From positions 62,001-126,000 of the forward strand of contig NZ_JRQQ01000003.1 of NCBI RefSeq assembly GCF_001625325.1: a DNA stretch of 64,000 nt, in the 5' to 3' direction. Source of the stretch: Croceicoccus estronivorus. Its GTDB lineage: Bacteria; Pseudomonadota; Alphaproteobacteria; Sphingomonadales; Sphingomonadaceae. Both the position numbers and the translations under genes were made by a program. This document shows positions 34,907 to 46,318 of the stretch, piece after piece. The notes under the pieces were generated by a model, which had not been told where the DNA came from, ran no database searches, and saw nothing but the letters and a program-made list of their open reading frames with translations. How positions within the stretch are numbered: position 1 is the stretch's first letter; each line of letters begins with the position of its first letter.

Positions 34907-35950
34907 ATGGAAACGAAGCTGATTGATGATCCCGTGCAGGACGCGGTTGGGCGTGCGGATGTGCCGCTCGTTCCCGGCAGGGACGCGGATGTCGTCGCCC
35001 GTCCGGCACGTGGGAAAACCTACGAAGACCTGATTATCGAGCGTTGGCGTTCCGCGGTCCGTTTCGGCGGGCCCGAAGCGGCGGAGCGGCGGCGTGAACA
35101 CCTCGTCTATGCGGCGATCAAGCAAGGGGGGGCATTGGCCGCGCTTGCTTATATCGTGCTTCAGCCGACAAGCTGGGTCGAGTGGTCCGGATTCGCGTTC
35201 TTCTACGTGCTCAATATTCTGGGCATGTCGATCGGCTATCACCGCTATTTCACGCACAAGGCGTTCGAGACGTCGAAGCCGATGCGCTATGCGTTCGGGG
35301 CCCTGGCACAAATGGGTGTGTACGGATCGCTCAAGCGCTGGTGCATGGACCATCGCCGCCACCATACGCTGTCGGATCAGCCCGGTGACATCCACAGCCC
35401 CTATGTGGATGATTATGGCCGCCCGCTTGCGGGGCGGAAAGGTCTCAAGCATGCCCATCTCGGCTGGGCTTACGGCGAAGCGACCACCAATCCCGACATG
35501 TACGGAAAAGGGATCGTCGGCGATCCGGTGATCGAATGGGCGCACAAGACGCGCTACTTCTGGTTCGCGGTGTCGGCCGTCATCGCGCCGGGGCTGTGGG
35601 GTCTGGCGTTCGGTGGACCGGGCGCCGTACTGGGCACGATCATGGTCGCAGGCTTTCTCCGCCTGGCGCTGGCGCTTCACATGATCGCGGCAGTCAACAG
35701 CTTCGGCCACCGTTATGGCTATCAGAACTTCAAGGATCTGGACCAAGCGCGCAACAACCTGTTTCTCGGCTATCTCACGCTGGGCGAGGGGTGGCACAAC
35801 AACCACCACGCCCACCCACGCGGTGTTTCGACCAGTGTCAGGTGGTACGAAATCGATGCCAGCGCATGGGTCATCTATGCCTTGGAAAAACTCGGGCTGG
35901 TCTGGAACGTGCAACGGCCGGATATGCACGCGCGGCCTCACCACCGCTGA
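34907..35950 (+). CDS. acyl-CoA delta-9-type fatty acid desaturase
   Basis: A 347-residue membrane di-iron desaturase that introduces a double bond into acyl chains with O2. Seen: the three histidine boxes HRYFTH, HRRHH and HNNHH with spacing typical of stearoyl-CoA desaturases, preceded by hydrophobic helices and a hydrophilic N-terminus of about 60 residues. Final FGHRYGYQNFK supports the SCD-like group. The ATG at 34907 is preferred over a TTG 27 bases upstream. It stands alone between yebC and ruvC. The real electron donor and chain position are not visible. Confidence 0.93.
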   Translation: METKLIDDPVQDAVGRADVPLVPGRDADVVARPARGKTYEDLIIERWRSAVRFGGPEAAERRREHLVYAAIKQGGALAALAYIVLQPTSWVEWSGFAFFYVLNILGMSIGYHRYFTHKAFETSKPMRYAFGALAQMGVYGSLKRWCMDHRRHHTLSDQPGDIHSPYVDDYGRPLAGRKGLKHAHLGWAYGEATTNPDMYGKGIVGDPVIEWAHKTRYFWFAVSAVIAPGLWGLAFGGPGAVLGTIMVAGFLRLALALHMIAAVNSFGHRYGYQNFKDLDQARNNLFLGYLTLGEGWHNNHHAHPRGVSTSVRWYEIDASAWVIYALEKLGLVWNVQRPDMHARPHHR

Positions 35951-35994
35951 TCGTTTCCCTTTCGCTGCGGGATCTATCCCGCTAGGCCGGGGCG

Positions 35995-36468
35995 ATGATT
36001 ATCCTCGGCCTCGACCCTTCGTTGTCCTGCACCGGCTGGGGTATTATCCGCAGCGAGGGCGCGCGGCTGTCGCACATCGCCAATGGGCAGGTGGCCACCG
36101 ATGCGAAGGCGTCGTTGCCCGAACGCCTGCTGCATCTGTTGGATGCGGTTTACGCGGTGATCGGGCAGTACGAACCAGATCGCGCTGCGGTCGAGGAAGT
36201 CTTCGTCAACAAGAACCCGCAGTCGACACTCAAGCTGGCCCAGGCGCGCGGGGCCGTATTGGCCGCCTGTGGGCGTGCATCCCTGCTTGTGCATGAACAT
36301 TCACCACGCAGCGTGAAGAAATCAGTGGTGGGAACGGGCGCTGCGGAAAAGGCGCAGGTTCAGGCGATGCTGAAAATCCTGTTGCCGGGGGCGGCGATTG
36401 CCGGGGCGGACGCTGCGGATGCCCTTGCCGTCGCGATTGCCGACGCCCATCTCGGAACGGTGAGATAG
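35995..36468 (+). CDS. ruvC: Holliday junction resolvase RuvC
   Basis: A 157-residue endonuclease that cuts Holliday junctions held by RuvAB. Seen: the catalytic acids in IILGLDPSLSCTGWG (Asp 6), AVEEVFVNKN (Glu about 66) and GADAADALAVAIADAH (two late Asp), and the PRSVKKSVVGTGAAEKAQVQAM segment. Slightly shorter than E. coli RuvC (173). ruvA and ruvB, usual neighbours, are not in the window. It is followed after nine bases by an ArsC-like gene that it may carry on the same transcript. Confidence 0.97.
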   Translation: MIILGLDPSLSCTGWGIIRSEGARLSHIANGQVATDAKASLPERLLHLLDAVYAVIGQYEPDRAAVEEVFVNKNPQSTLKLAQARGAVLAACGRASLLVHEHSPRSVKKSVVGTGAAEKAQVQAMLKILLPGAAIAGADAADALAVAIADAHLGTVR

Positions 36469-36477
36469 GAGAACCAG

Positions 36478-36825
36478 GTGAGCATTACCCTTTACGGCAT
36501 TCCCAATTGCGACACAGTGAAAAAGGCGCGCAAATGGCTTGATGAGCAGGGAATCGGTTACCGCTTTCATGACTACAAGAAGGAAGGTGCCGATGCTGGG
36601 AAGCTGGAGGCCTGGGTTGGGGCAAAGGGCTGGGAAGAAATTCTCAATCGCCGGGGAACGACGTTCCGCAAGCTACCGGATGCGGACAAGGAAGGGATCG
36701 ACGCAGACAAGGCCGTGAAGCTGATGGCCGAGCATACGTCTGCCATCAAACGGCCGGTGGTCGAATATCCTGACGGACTGCTGGTCGGTTTCAAGGAAGC
36801 GGAATGGGCGGCTGCCCTGGGTTGA
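36478..36825 (+). CDS. ArsC/Spx family thioredoxin-fold protein
   Basis: A 115-residue protein of the ArsC/YffB family. Seen: ITLYGIPNCDTVKKARKWLDEQGIGYRFHDYKKEG with one N-terminal Cys in PNCDTV, then NRRGTTFRKL and a KRPVVEYPDG segment. Family members include arsenate reductases and proteins of unknown role such as YffB; the context gives no arsenic genes, so arsenate reduction is not claimed. It starts with GTG, with AGGAGAACC just upstream, and follows ruvC closely. Confidence 0.9.
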   Translation: MSITLYGIPNCDTVKKARKWLDEQGIGYRFHDYKKEGADAGKLEAWVGAKGWEEILNRRGTTFRKLPDADKEGIDADKAVKLMAEHTSAIKRPVVEYPDGLLVGFKEAEWAAALG

Positions 36826-37048
36826 TACGCTTCTGCTGTCCCGGCGTGCAGGCGATTGCCTGCCGCCTGCAAATGTGCCAATGGGTGCCGCGATGACTGA
36901 CACCGTAAACACGTTCCGCTCGTTTTATTGGCGTTCCTTTTAAGGAGCGGCAAGTCGTCATCATTCGTGACAAATGCCGCCGTGTTCGGTGCGCATTGTC
37001 ATTTTTCAGCATTGTCACTTGTCACGGCGGCCTCTTGAAGAGACCATC

Positions 37049-37567
37049 ATGACTCATCCTTTCGACGATATACGTACCGCGCGCTGTCGCATCAGCCCTT
37101 TGCAACCGCATCATGCCGGGGCCCTGGCGGCGATAACCGACGCGTCGGTGACTGCCCGGGTCCATTTCCTGCCCGAACCGTTCACATTGGCCGAAGCCGA
37201 AACGCTGATTGCGGGGATGAACCCGGACAATCGCTTTCTTGGCGTGTGGGACAAGGATCTGGCGCGTCTGCACGGCGTGGTCGGCATTCACGCAAGAGGC
37301 GCGCGCGCGGTGGAGATCGGTTACTGGTTTGCCGCTGCGGCACGGGGACAGGGGCTTGCCGACGAGGCCGTTCGTGCGGTCGTAGCCATGCTGGCCCTGC
37401 GTTATCCGGACCGGCTCATCCTGGCGGAATGCCTGCCAGGCAACGTCCGGTCACGGGCGCTGCTTGAACGTCTCGGCTTCCTCGCCGATTCCGGCAGGGC
37501 GCATCGACCGGGAAGGGCACTGTTCCGGTGGCATCCCCATGCGAGCGGCAGGATCGATGTGTGCTGA
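37049..37567 (+). CDS. GNAT family N-acetyltransferase
   Basis: A 172-residue acetyltransferase of the GNAT fold, RimJ/RimL-like subgroup. Seen: RCRISPLQPHHAGALAAITDASV at the N-terminus, VVGIHARGARAVEIGYWFAAAARGQGLADEAVRAVVAML, which contains the acetyl-CoA loop (RGQGLA in place of RGxGxG/A), and NVRSRALLERLGF. Substrate unknown: could be a protein N-terminus or a small amine. The start ATG at 37049 is the first that leaves a compact fold. Confidence 0.82.
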   Translation: MTHPFDDIRTARCRISPLQPHHAGALAAITDASVTARVHFLPEPFTLAEAETLIAGMNPDNRFLGVWDKDLARLHGVVGIHARGARAVEIGYWFAAAARGQGLADEAVRAVVAMLALRYPDRLILAECLPGNVRSRALLERLGFLADSGRAHRPGRALFRWHPHASGRIDVC

Positions 37568-37627
37568 TGGAGGCGTCTCCGGCCCTGCGCGCCCTGAGCG
37601 GGGCGCAAGGCCGGGGGGGCGGATGTG

Positions 37628-39724
37628 CTAGGCAATACGCCGCTGTTCGATCTTCGTTTCGAGTTCGTGGGCAGGCCGGGCTTCGCCGAAGAGATAGCCC
37701 TGACCCTGCGCGCAGCCTTCGTCTCTCAGATAATCGCGGATCGCCTCGTGCTCGATCCCTTCGGCGGTCACTTTCATGCCGAGACTGCTGCCGAGACCGA
37801 TCACTGCCCGGATGACTGCGCGGGAGTTGCTCTCTTCATCGAGGCTCATGATAAAGGACTTGTCGATCTTGATCTTGGTGAAGGGGTAGCTGAGCAGGTA
37901 GCGCAAGGAACTGTATCCCGTGCCGAAATCGTCCATCGACAGCCCGACCCCCAGCATGCGCAGGCTTCGGATGACCGAGAGCGTTTGCGGGTTGCGGTCC
38001 ATGAGGACGGCTTCGGTGATCTCCAGTTCGAGCCGCTCGGCCCTGAGGCCTGAACCGGACAGGGCCTGCAGGACGGAATTGAGCAAGTTGCCGCTACGGA
38101 ATTGCAGGGGGGAAACATTGACTGACAGCAGGATGTCATCGCCCCATTTGGTCGCTTCCATGCAGGCTGTGCGCAGGACGAATTGTCCGAGGTTTTCGAT
38201 CAGCCCGAGGTCTTCCGCCAGCGGGATGAACACTTCCGGCGAAATGGCACCCCATTCGGGATGGGTCCATCTCAGCAAGGCTTCGTATCCTTCCAGCTCT
38301 CCGCCGGACAGATTGATCATCGGCTGGTAGTGAACCTGCAGCGTGCCTTTCTGCACAGCGTCCCGGAAATCGTTTTCCAGCTTGGACCTTTGCTGGGCGG
38401 CCGTGTCCATGGCCAGTTCGAAGCGGCGATAGGTGCCGCGCTTGGTGGCCTTGGCAGCGTAAAGGGCCAGATCGGCATACCGCAGCAGGGTTTCCGGATC
38501 GGCACTGTCGCGCATCGAACTGGCGCTGCCGATGGTGGCCCCGATATGCAGCGAATGATCCCCGATGAAGAACGGGGTCGACAGCGCGGTGATGATGGAT
38601 TTGGCCACCAGTTCGACCTGATCATGGCTGGCGTTGCGGAAGATGATGGCGAATTCATCTCCTCCGATCCGGCAAAGCAGGGCCCGCTTCGGGATCTGGG
38701 CCATCATGCGTCGGGCCGCCTCGGCGAGGAGGGCGTCGCCGACCAGGTGGCCATAAGTATCGTTGACGGCCTTGAAGTGGTCCAGATCGACCAGGGAGAT
38801 CGTGAGATCTTCCGGTTTCTCTTCCTGCACGAGCAGGTCATAGAGCCGTTCCCGGCAATGGGCTCGGTTGGCCAGTCCGGTCAATTCGTCATGCCGGGCC
38901 ATATGGGCCATGCGGGCTTCCACGCGGCGACGCTCCGTCACGTCGAACACGGAAATTATCGTCGCCTTTTCGCCTGAAAGCACGGATTGCCGCGTGAACA
39001 GGACGGATTCCAGACGGCTACCCTCCTTGTTGCGCTGCCGCCAGAAACGATCTTTCTCGGAACAGTTCGTCGCCAGGACCGTCCGTGCTTCCTGCCATTC
39101 GTCGTCCGCGAACAGGCGACTGGCAGGCAGGCCTTCCATTTCGTCCTTCGCATAACCGAAATGTTCGAGCGCGGCGTCATTCGCGGCCTGGATGCACTCG
39201 CGCCGGGGATCATAGACCAGCAGCGGAACGGGATTGCCTTCGAAGAGCAGGCGGAAGGATTCCTCGCGATCCTTGAGGTCGGTTATGTCCACTCTCAGCC
39301 CGATGGTGCCGCCGTCGTGAGTCTTGCGCTCCTCGATCATGATGCAGCGCCCGTTGGACAGCCGCTGTTCGTGGCGCACGCCGGGGTTTTCCATCAGCGA
39401 AAGACGATGGGAAAGCCATTCTTCCTCGCATCCCGCCGCTTCGGGATAGTCGCCGCGTTCCACGCCAATCCGCAGGGTATCCGCCAGTCTGGCGCCAGGT
39501 TCCAGCAGATCCGCGGATTTTGCGTATATTTCCGCGTACTTCTGGTTCCAGAGGATGTAGCGTCCTTCGGGGTCGAGAAACACGATGCCTTCGGGCAGGA
39601 CGTCGATTGCTTCGCGCAGACGCCGTTCGGCACGGTCGGCGGCCTCCTTCGCAGCACGCAGCGTTTCGAGATCTCCAAAGCTCGCAGGCGTGTATGTGAC
39701 CGATGGGGCAGTGTTGGCTGTCAT
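37628..39724 (-). CDS. PAS-PAS-GGDEF-EAL cyclic-di-GMP protein
   Basis: A 698-residue soluble signalling protein that may both make and degrade cyclic di-GMP. Seen: a PAS domain (about 30-140, LPEGIVFLDPEGRYILWNQKYAEIY), a second PAS/PAC (about 150-265), a GGDEF domain with an intact RIGGDEFAII near 353, and an EAL domain beginning EGYEALLRW near 481, with SIDDFGTGYSSL (as SMDDFGTGYSSL) and later KIDKSFI. Both active-site motifs look functional, so it may switch output with ligand. No transmembrane segment is evident. It diverges from an MFS gene; no adjacent receptor suggests the signal. Confidence 0.93.
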   Translation of the reverse strand: MTANTAPSVTYTPASFGDLETLRAAKEAADRAERRLREAIDVLPEGIVFLDPEGRYILWNQKYAEIYAKSADLLEPGARLADTLRIGVERGDYPEAAGCEEEWLSHRLSLMENPGVRHEQRLSNGRCIMIEERKTHDGGTIGLRVDITDLKDREESFRLLFEGNPVPLLVYDPRRECIQAANDAALEHFGYAKDEMEGLPASRLFADDEWQEARTVLATNCSEKDRFWRQRNKEGSRLESVLFTRQSVLSGEKATIISVFDVTERRRVEARMAHMARHDELTGLANRAHCRERLYDLLVQEEKPEDLTISLVDLDHFKAVNDTYGHLVGDALLAEAARRMMAQIPKRALLCRIGGDEFAIIFRNASHDQVELVAKSIITALSTPFFIGDHSLHIGATIGSASSMRDSADPETLLRYADLALYAAKATKRGTYRRFELAMDTAAQQRSKLENDFRDAVQKGTLQVHYQPMINLSGGELEGYEALLRWTHPEWGAISPEVFIPLAEDLGLIENLGQFVLRTACMEATKWGDDILLSVNVSPLQFRSGNLLNSVLQALSGSGLRAERLELEITEAVLMDRNPQTLSVIRSLRMLGVGLSMDDFGTGYSSLRYLLSYPFTKIKIDKSFIMSLDEESNSRAVIRAVIGLGSSLGMKVTAEGIEHEAIRDYLRDEGCAQGQGYLFGEARPAHELETKIEQRRIA

Positions 39725-39888
39725 TCTTCCATCCTCTGGGAGTGTGGAATCTCCATAACGGGATGAGAGTTAATTCTTTGCTGCATTGCAACGCAATCTC
39801 TGAAAACAGCGCATCGTAAGGGTAAACGCACTGATTACACACGCTTTTGCCAGGGTGCCCTTGAGTTGCTTGCGGCAAACTGGTCTAA

Positions 39889-41205
39889 ATGCCGGGCAGC
39901 CAATTCCGGCATATCCATAGTGAAAGGAGTAGCAGGCGCCTTGCGGCGCTGAACCGATTGATGCGTGCTTTGTTTCCCGTTGTTACCTTACTCGTCGCCA
40001 TATTCATGTTCATGTCCGGCAGCGGGGCCCTGCCTGCGGTGCTGGGCGTCCGGCTCGATCACGCTGGTTATGCGACACCGCTGATCGGCCTGGTCGGCAC
40101 CAGCTATTTCGTCGGCCTCACGGTGGGTTCCGTCGTCATTTTGCGGCTGGTGGGCCGTGTTGGGCATATCCGGGCCTTTGCCGTCTTCGTTTCGCTGTTC
40201 TCCGCCAGCGCACTTGCCTATTCGATCGTTCAGGCGATTCCCTTGTGGATCGTGCTCCGCTTCGTCGATGGCTTCTGTGTCGCCGGCGTATTCGTGTGCC
40301 TGGAAAGCTGGCTCAACGATCAGGCGGAAACGGAACGCCGGGGGGGCACTCTCGCTTTCTATATGATGGCGCTGTACGGCGGGCAGGCGCTCAGCCAGCT
40401 ATTGCTCAGCGTGGAAATGGGCAATCCCAGGCTGCCTTTCGTCATCGCCTCGCTGATCCTGTCGCTTACCGTGATTCCGGTCGCGCTGACACGCATGGTC
40501 GCGCCCGCGACGGAGGATCAGCAGCCGTTCGCGCTTCGCCGGTTATATGCGGCCTCGCCATTGGGCCTTGTCGGCGCAATGGCTACCGGGCTCATGCTGG
40601 GGGCATTTTATGCGATGGCAGCCATTCATGCGCAGCGCATAGGCATGTCCAATCTCGCGATTGCCAGCCTGATCGCCAGCGTGATTGCCGGAGGCGTAAT
40701 TCTGCAATGGCCGCTGGGTCGGCTGTCGGACCGGTTCGACCGGCGCATGGTTATCGTCATCTGCTTCGCTCTGACTGCCTTGATATGCGGGGCGATGACC
40801 CTCGTGACTGATCCGGGCATTTTCACGTTTCTTGGCGTGCTGTTCGGCGGCTTTGCCTTTGCGCTCTATCCCTTGTGCGTGGCCCATACGAACGATCACC
40901 TTGCCGCGAATGAACGCACCGGCGCGACCGGGGGACTGATCCTGACATATTCGGCGGGGGCGGCCGTGGGGCCGCTTGCCAGCGCCCTTGCGATGACTGT
41001 CGCCGGTCCGGGTGGGCTCTACCTGTTCATCGGAGCAGTCGCGGCGCTGGCTTTCGCATTTGGTATCTGGCGTCAGTTCGTGGCTCTGCCGGTCCCGGGC
41101 GAGGAGCAGCATTCCTTCCAGATACTACCCCGCACTACGCCGATGATCGCAGCGCTGGACCCTGAACTGCCTGCGGATGACGATCCGGAAGAACGCCGGG
41201 TCTAG
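39889..41205 (+). CDS. MFS transporter, YcaD-like
   Basis: A 438-residue secondary transporter of the major facilitator superfamily with twelve predicted helices. Seen: LVGTSYFVGLTVGSVVILRLVGRVGHIRAF between helices 2 and 3, CLESWLNDQAETERRG (the YcaD-type loop after helix 4), and LQWPLGRLSDRFDRRMV in the second half. The substrate is unknown. An alternative start is the ATG at 39961; the first 24 residues are basic and poorly supported, and no good ribosome site precedes either. Its stop overlaps the ubiG stop by two bases within CTAG. Confidence 0.86.
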   Translation: MPGSQFRHIHSERSSRRLAALNRLMRALFPVVTLLVAIFMFMSGSGALPAVLGVRLDHAGYATPLIGLVGTSYFVGLTVGSVVILRLVGRVGHIRAFAVFVSLFSASALAYSIVQAIPLWIVLRFVDGFCVAGVFVCLESWLNDQAETERRGGTLAFYMMALYGGQALSQLLLSVEMGNPRLPFVIASLILSLTVIPVALTRMVAPATEDQQPFALRRLYAASPLGLVGAMATGLMLGAFYAMAAIHAQRIGMSNLAIASLIASVIAGGVILQWPLGRLSDRFDRRMVIVICFALTALICGAMTLVTDPGIFTFLGVLFGGFAFALYPLCVAHTNDHLAANERTGATGGLILTYSAGAAVGPLASALAMTVAGPGGLYLFIGAVAALAFAFGIWRQFVALPVPGEEQHSFQILPRTTPMIAALDPELPADDDPEERRV

Positions 41206-41960
41206 GCCTGGCGTGCGGTTACGATAAAGTTGAGCGCGAGATTGTTCGACAGGTGCAGGCCTTTCGCAGGTGAATAGGCGATTCCGCACGGATCGCCCAT
41301 TTTCAGCCCGGCATCGGCCAGTAAATCATGCAATTCTGGCGGTGTGATGAAATCGTCCCAGTTGTGCGTGCCCTTGGGAATTGCACCGAGCCCTTCGGCC
41401 AGTTGTACCATCAGCAGGCGTGATTGCGGTGTGCGGTTGGGGCTGGAGAGCAGCATCAGGCCACCGGGCGCAAGGTGACGGGCCAGTCCGTGGATGAAGG
41501 CCTGCTTGTCTGCGACATGTTCGACCACTTCCATCGCGGTGACGAGATCGAATGCCCCGAGACCCAGCGCTTCCAACTCGCCGTCGCGATAGTCGATGGC
41601 AAGGCCCGACCCTGCGGCATGTTCGCGGGCGGCGGCGATGTTTTCCGCTGCTGCATCCACCCCTGTGACGCTTGCCCCCAGCCGAGCGAGCGGTTCCGCC
41701 AGCAGGCCTGCGCCGCAGCCGACGTCGAGTGCGGATTTGCCAGCCAGCGGTTTCAGCGATTGCGGGTCTTTCCCCCAGTGGGCGTTCACTGCATCGCGCA
41801 GGAAGGCAAGCCGAACGGGATTGAGCTTGTGGAGCATGGCGGAAGACCCATCCGGGTCCCACCAGTCGGCAGCCAGCCGCCCGAAGTGGGCGGCTTCTTC
41901 GGGGCGAATAGTTGCCTGGTCTGCGAGGTCGGCATTTGTGCCGGGAGTTGCAATCGTCAT
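41202..41960 (-). CDS. ubiG: ubiquinone biosynthesis O-methyltransferase
   Basis: A 252-residue SAM-dependent methyltransferase that performs both O-methylations in ubiquinone synthesis. Seen: the SAM-binding motif LDVGCGAGLLAEPLARLGASVTGVDAA, ADWWDPDGSSAMLHKLNPVR, TAMEVVEHVAD and FLSSPNRTPQS (as LLSSPNRTPQS), all UbiG signatures. Normal length. The divergent ubiG-lysC arrangement is common in alphaproteobacteria, which supports both names. Confidence 0.96.
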   Translation of the reverse strand: MTIATPGTNADLADQATIRPEEAAHFGRLAADWWDPDGSSAMLHKLNPVRLAFLRDAVNAHWGKDPQSLKPLAGKSALDVGCGAGLLAEPLARLGASVTGVDAAAENIAAAREHAAGSGLAIDYRDGELEALGLGAFDLVTAMEVVEHVADKQAFIHGLARHLAPGGLMLLSSPNRTPQSRLLMVQLAEGLGAIPKGTHNWDDFITPPELHDLLADAGLKMGDPCGIAYSPAKGLHLSNNLALNFIVTARQA

Positions 41961-42013
41961 GCCACACCCCTAACAGCGCGCCGAACCTGATTCCAGCAGC
42001 AGGAGCTTTGAGC

Positions 42014-43279
42014 TTGGCTCGCATTGTAATGAAATTCGGCGGTACTTCGATGGCGGGGACAGAGCGGATCCGCCGTGTCGCCAACATCGTTCGCCGCCAG
42101 CAGGCGGCCGGGCATGAAGTGGCAGTGGTCGTTTCGGCGATGGCCGGGGAAACGGATCGTCTGGTCGGTTTCTGCCGTGAAGCCAACGCTCTTTACGATC
42201 CGGCTGAATACGACGTGGTCGTCGCTGCGGGCGAACAGGTCACGTCGGGCCTTCTGGCGCTGACCCTGCAGGCGATGGGCTGCAAGGCCCGCAGCTGGCT
42301 TGGGTGGCAGTTGCCGATCAAGACGGACGATGCCCATGCGAAGGCGCGGATCGAGGATATCGATTCCGATGCGCTGGTGGCTTCGATGCAGGCAGGCGAA
42401 ATCGCGGTGATCCCGGGGTTCCAGGGTCTGGATCCCGCTGGACGGGTGACGACGCTGGGTCGCGGCGGGTCGGATACGTCGGCAGTTGCCGTCGCGGCGG
42501 CAGTGAAGGCCGACCGGTGCGACATCTACACCGACGTGGACGGGGTTTACACCACCGATCCTCGCATCGTCGCCAAGGCGCGGAAGCTGCCCAGCGTTAC
42601 GTACGAGGAAATGTTGGAGCTGGCCTCGGTCGGCTCAAAGGTTCTGCAGACGCGCTCCGTCAGCCTCGCGATGAAGGAAGGCGTGCGGGTGCAGGTTTTG
42701 TCATCCTTTGTCGACGATGATGCCCCGCTGGCAGACGACCTGCCGGGCACGATGATCGTGAGCGACGAGGAACTGGAAGGACTTGAAATGGAGCACCAGC
42801 TGATCACCGGCATCGCCGCCGACAAGAACGAGGCGAAGGTTACTCTTACACGTGTGGCCGACCGGCCCGGCGCGGTGGCGAGCATTTTCGGTCCGCTGGC
42901 CGCAGCCAACATCAATGTCGACATGATTATCCAGAACGTCGCCAAGGATAAGGGCGAGACGGATGTGACTTTCACGGTCACGCAGGCCGATCTCGACCGG
43001 ACGCAGGCCTTGCTCGAAGAGCAGAAGGAAACCATCGGTTTCTATCGCATGATCACCGACAGCAAGGTGACCAAGATCAGTGTCGTCGGCGTTGGTATGC
43101 GCAGTCATGCGGGCATCGCAGCGACGATGTTCAAGACTCTGGCCGATCGTCGCATCAACATCCAGGCTATCTCGACCAGCGAGATCAAGGTGTCGGTGCT
43201 GATCGACGCCGATGAAACGGAACTGGCCGTTCGCGTGTTGCACACCGCCTATGGGCTGGACGCAACCGACGCAGGCTGA
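42014..43279 (+). CDS. lysC: aspartate kinase
   Basis: A 421-residue kinase for the first step of lysine, threonine and methionine synthesis. Seen: ARIVMKFGGTSMAGTERI, the kinase domain with GRGGSDTSAVAVAAAVKADRCDIYTDVDGVYTTDPR, and two ACT domains (from about 265) that usually bind lysine and threonine. The start is TTG at 42014: the family begins M-ARIVMKFGGTS, and AGGAG lies eight bases upstream; an ATG start would cut into the KFGGTS motif or require a 34-residue unrelated extension. Single gene, divergent from ubiG. Confidence 0.96.
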   Translation: MARIVMKFGGTSMAGTERIRRVANIVRRQQAAGHEVAVVVSAMAGETDRLVGFCREANALYDPAEYDVVVAAGEQVTSGLLALTLQAMGCKARSWLGWQLPIKTDDAHAKARIEDIDSDALVASMQAGEIAVIPGFQGLDPAGRVTTLGRGGSDTSAVAVAAAVKADRCDIYTDVDGVYTTDPRIVAKARKLPSVTYEEMLELASVGSKVLQTRSVSLAMKEGVRVQVLSSFVDDDAPLADDLPGTMIVSDEELEGLEMEHQLITGIAADKNEAKVTLTRVADRPGAVASIFGPLAAANINVDMIIQNVAKDKGETDVTFTVTQADLDRTQALLEEQKETIGFYRMITDSKVTKISVVGVGMRSHAGIAATMFKTLADRRINIQAISTSEIKVSVLIDADETELAVRVLHTAYGLDATDAG

Positions 43280-43341
43280 AACGGACGTACGCCGGGGGTA
43301 TATCTGACCCGATACGGGCGGATCAGAAGTGGAGAGAGAGC

Positions 43342-43782
43342 ATGACTGAACTTCCCGATAGTGCGCGCCAGCAGCTCAAGGAACAGGTTGGCGGCCCCTC
43401 TGCGGACCACATCCGTCGCGTGTTCGAACGCTACGCAGCACTGTTTACGGTGGGCGATACCGATGGGATCGCGGCTCTTTATGCCGAAGACGCGGTGGTT
43501 CGCGATCCGGTTACGTCACCAGCGGTAGAGGGGCGGGAAAACATCCGTGCCTGGTACCAATCCGCCTTCGACTCGATGGGAGGCGGCATGGAAATGAAGC
43601 TGGAAGGCGCGGTGCGCATCGCTGGTCATCTCGCCGCCGGGGCCCTGATCGTGCGCACTCACAATCACGAAACGGTGATGCGGGTCGAAACGCTCGACGT
43701 GATGGAATTTGGTGATGACGGCCTCATCCGCAGGATGGACGCCTATTTCGGCCCTTCGAATTATCACATGGAACAAGGGTGA
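43342..43782 (+). CDS. SnoaL/ketosteroid isomerase-like protein
   Basis: A 146-residue NTF2-fold protein. Seen: FERYAALFTVGDTDGIAALYAEDAVVRDPVTSPAVEGRENIRAWYQSAFDS, the pocket-forming N-terminal half of the SnoaL/KSI family, with Asp residues at the DPVTSP and MDAY positions that may act as acid/base. It could be a steroid delta-isomerase, as many sphingomonads degrade steroids, but no steroid genes are near. A GGAG-type site precedes the ATG. It ends before a strong terminator. Confidence 0.78.
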   Translation: MTELPDSARQQLKEQVGGPSADHIRRVFERYAALFTVGDTDGIAALYAEDAVVRDPVTSPAVEGRENIRAWYQSAFDSMGGGMEMKLEGAVRIAGHLAAGALIVRTHNHETVMRVETLDVMEFGDDGLIRRMDAYFGPSNYHMEQG

Positions 43783-43816
43783 AACCTCCGGGGCTCATGC
43801 CTGACCGATAGATAGC

Positions 43817-43853
43817 AAGGCCTCCCCCTGCCAGTGCAGGGGGAGGCCTTTTC
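43817..43853. terminator. bidirectional terminator
   Basis: AAGGCCTCCCCCTG (43817-43830) pairs with CAGGGGGAGGCCTT (43837-43850) and is followed by TTCG. It lies between the SnoaL-like gene and katG, which converge here. Confidence 0.88.
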
Positions 43854-43877
43854 GTTCGCGGCTTAATTCGCCGGGTT

Positions 43878-46061
<2,184 letters not shown>

Positions 46062-46318
46062 TCAAACGATCCAGTTGAGCCCTGCCTGAGACACTACCCT
46101 TCAAACAAAAATCGTCTAAACCGATTATGTATTTCACTATCATCGAGTTTTGCGATTAAATGAAGCGGGCTATGTGCCTTGGGGTTGTTAAAGAGGATTC
46201 TTTACCGCCGCGTGTACGCCCGCAGAAAAGCGTCATCATGGCGCGGTCGTTGCTTGTCGGGCGGCAGATGGGCATCTAAGGCGTCCTGCCCTGAAAATTG
46301 CCAAGCACCGGAGCCCCG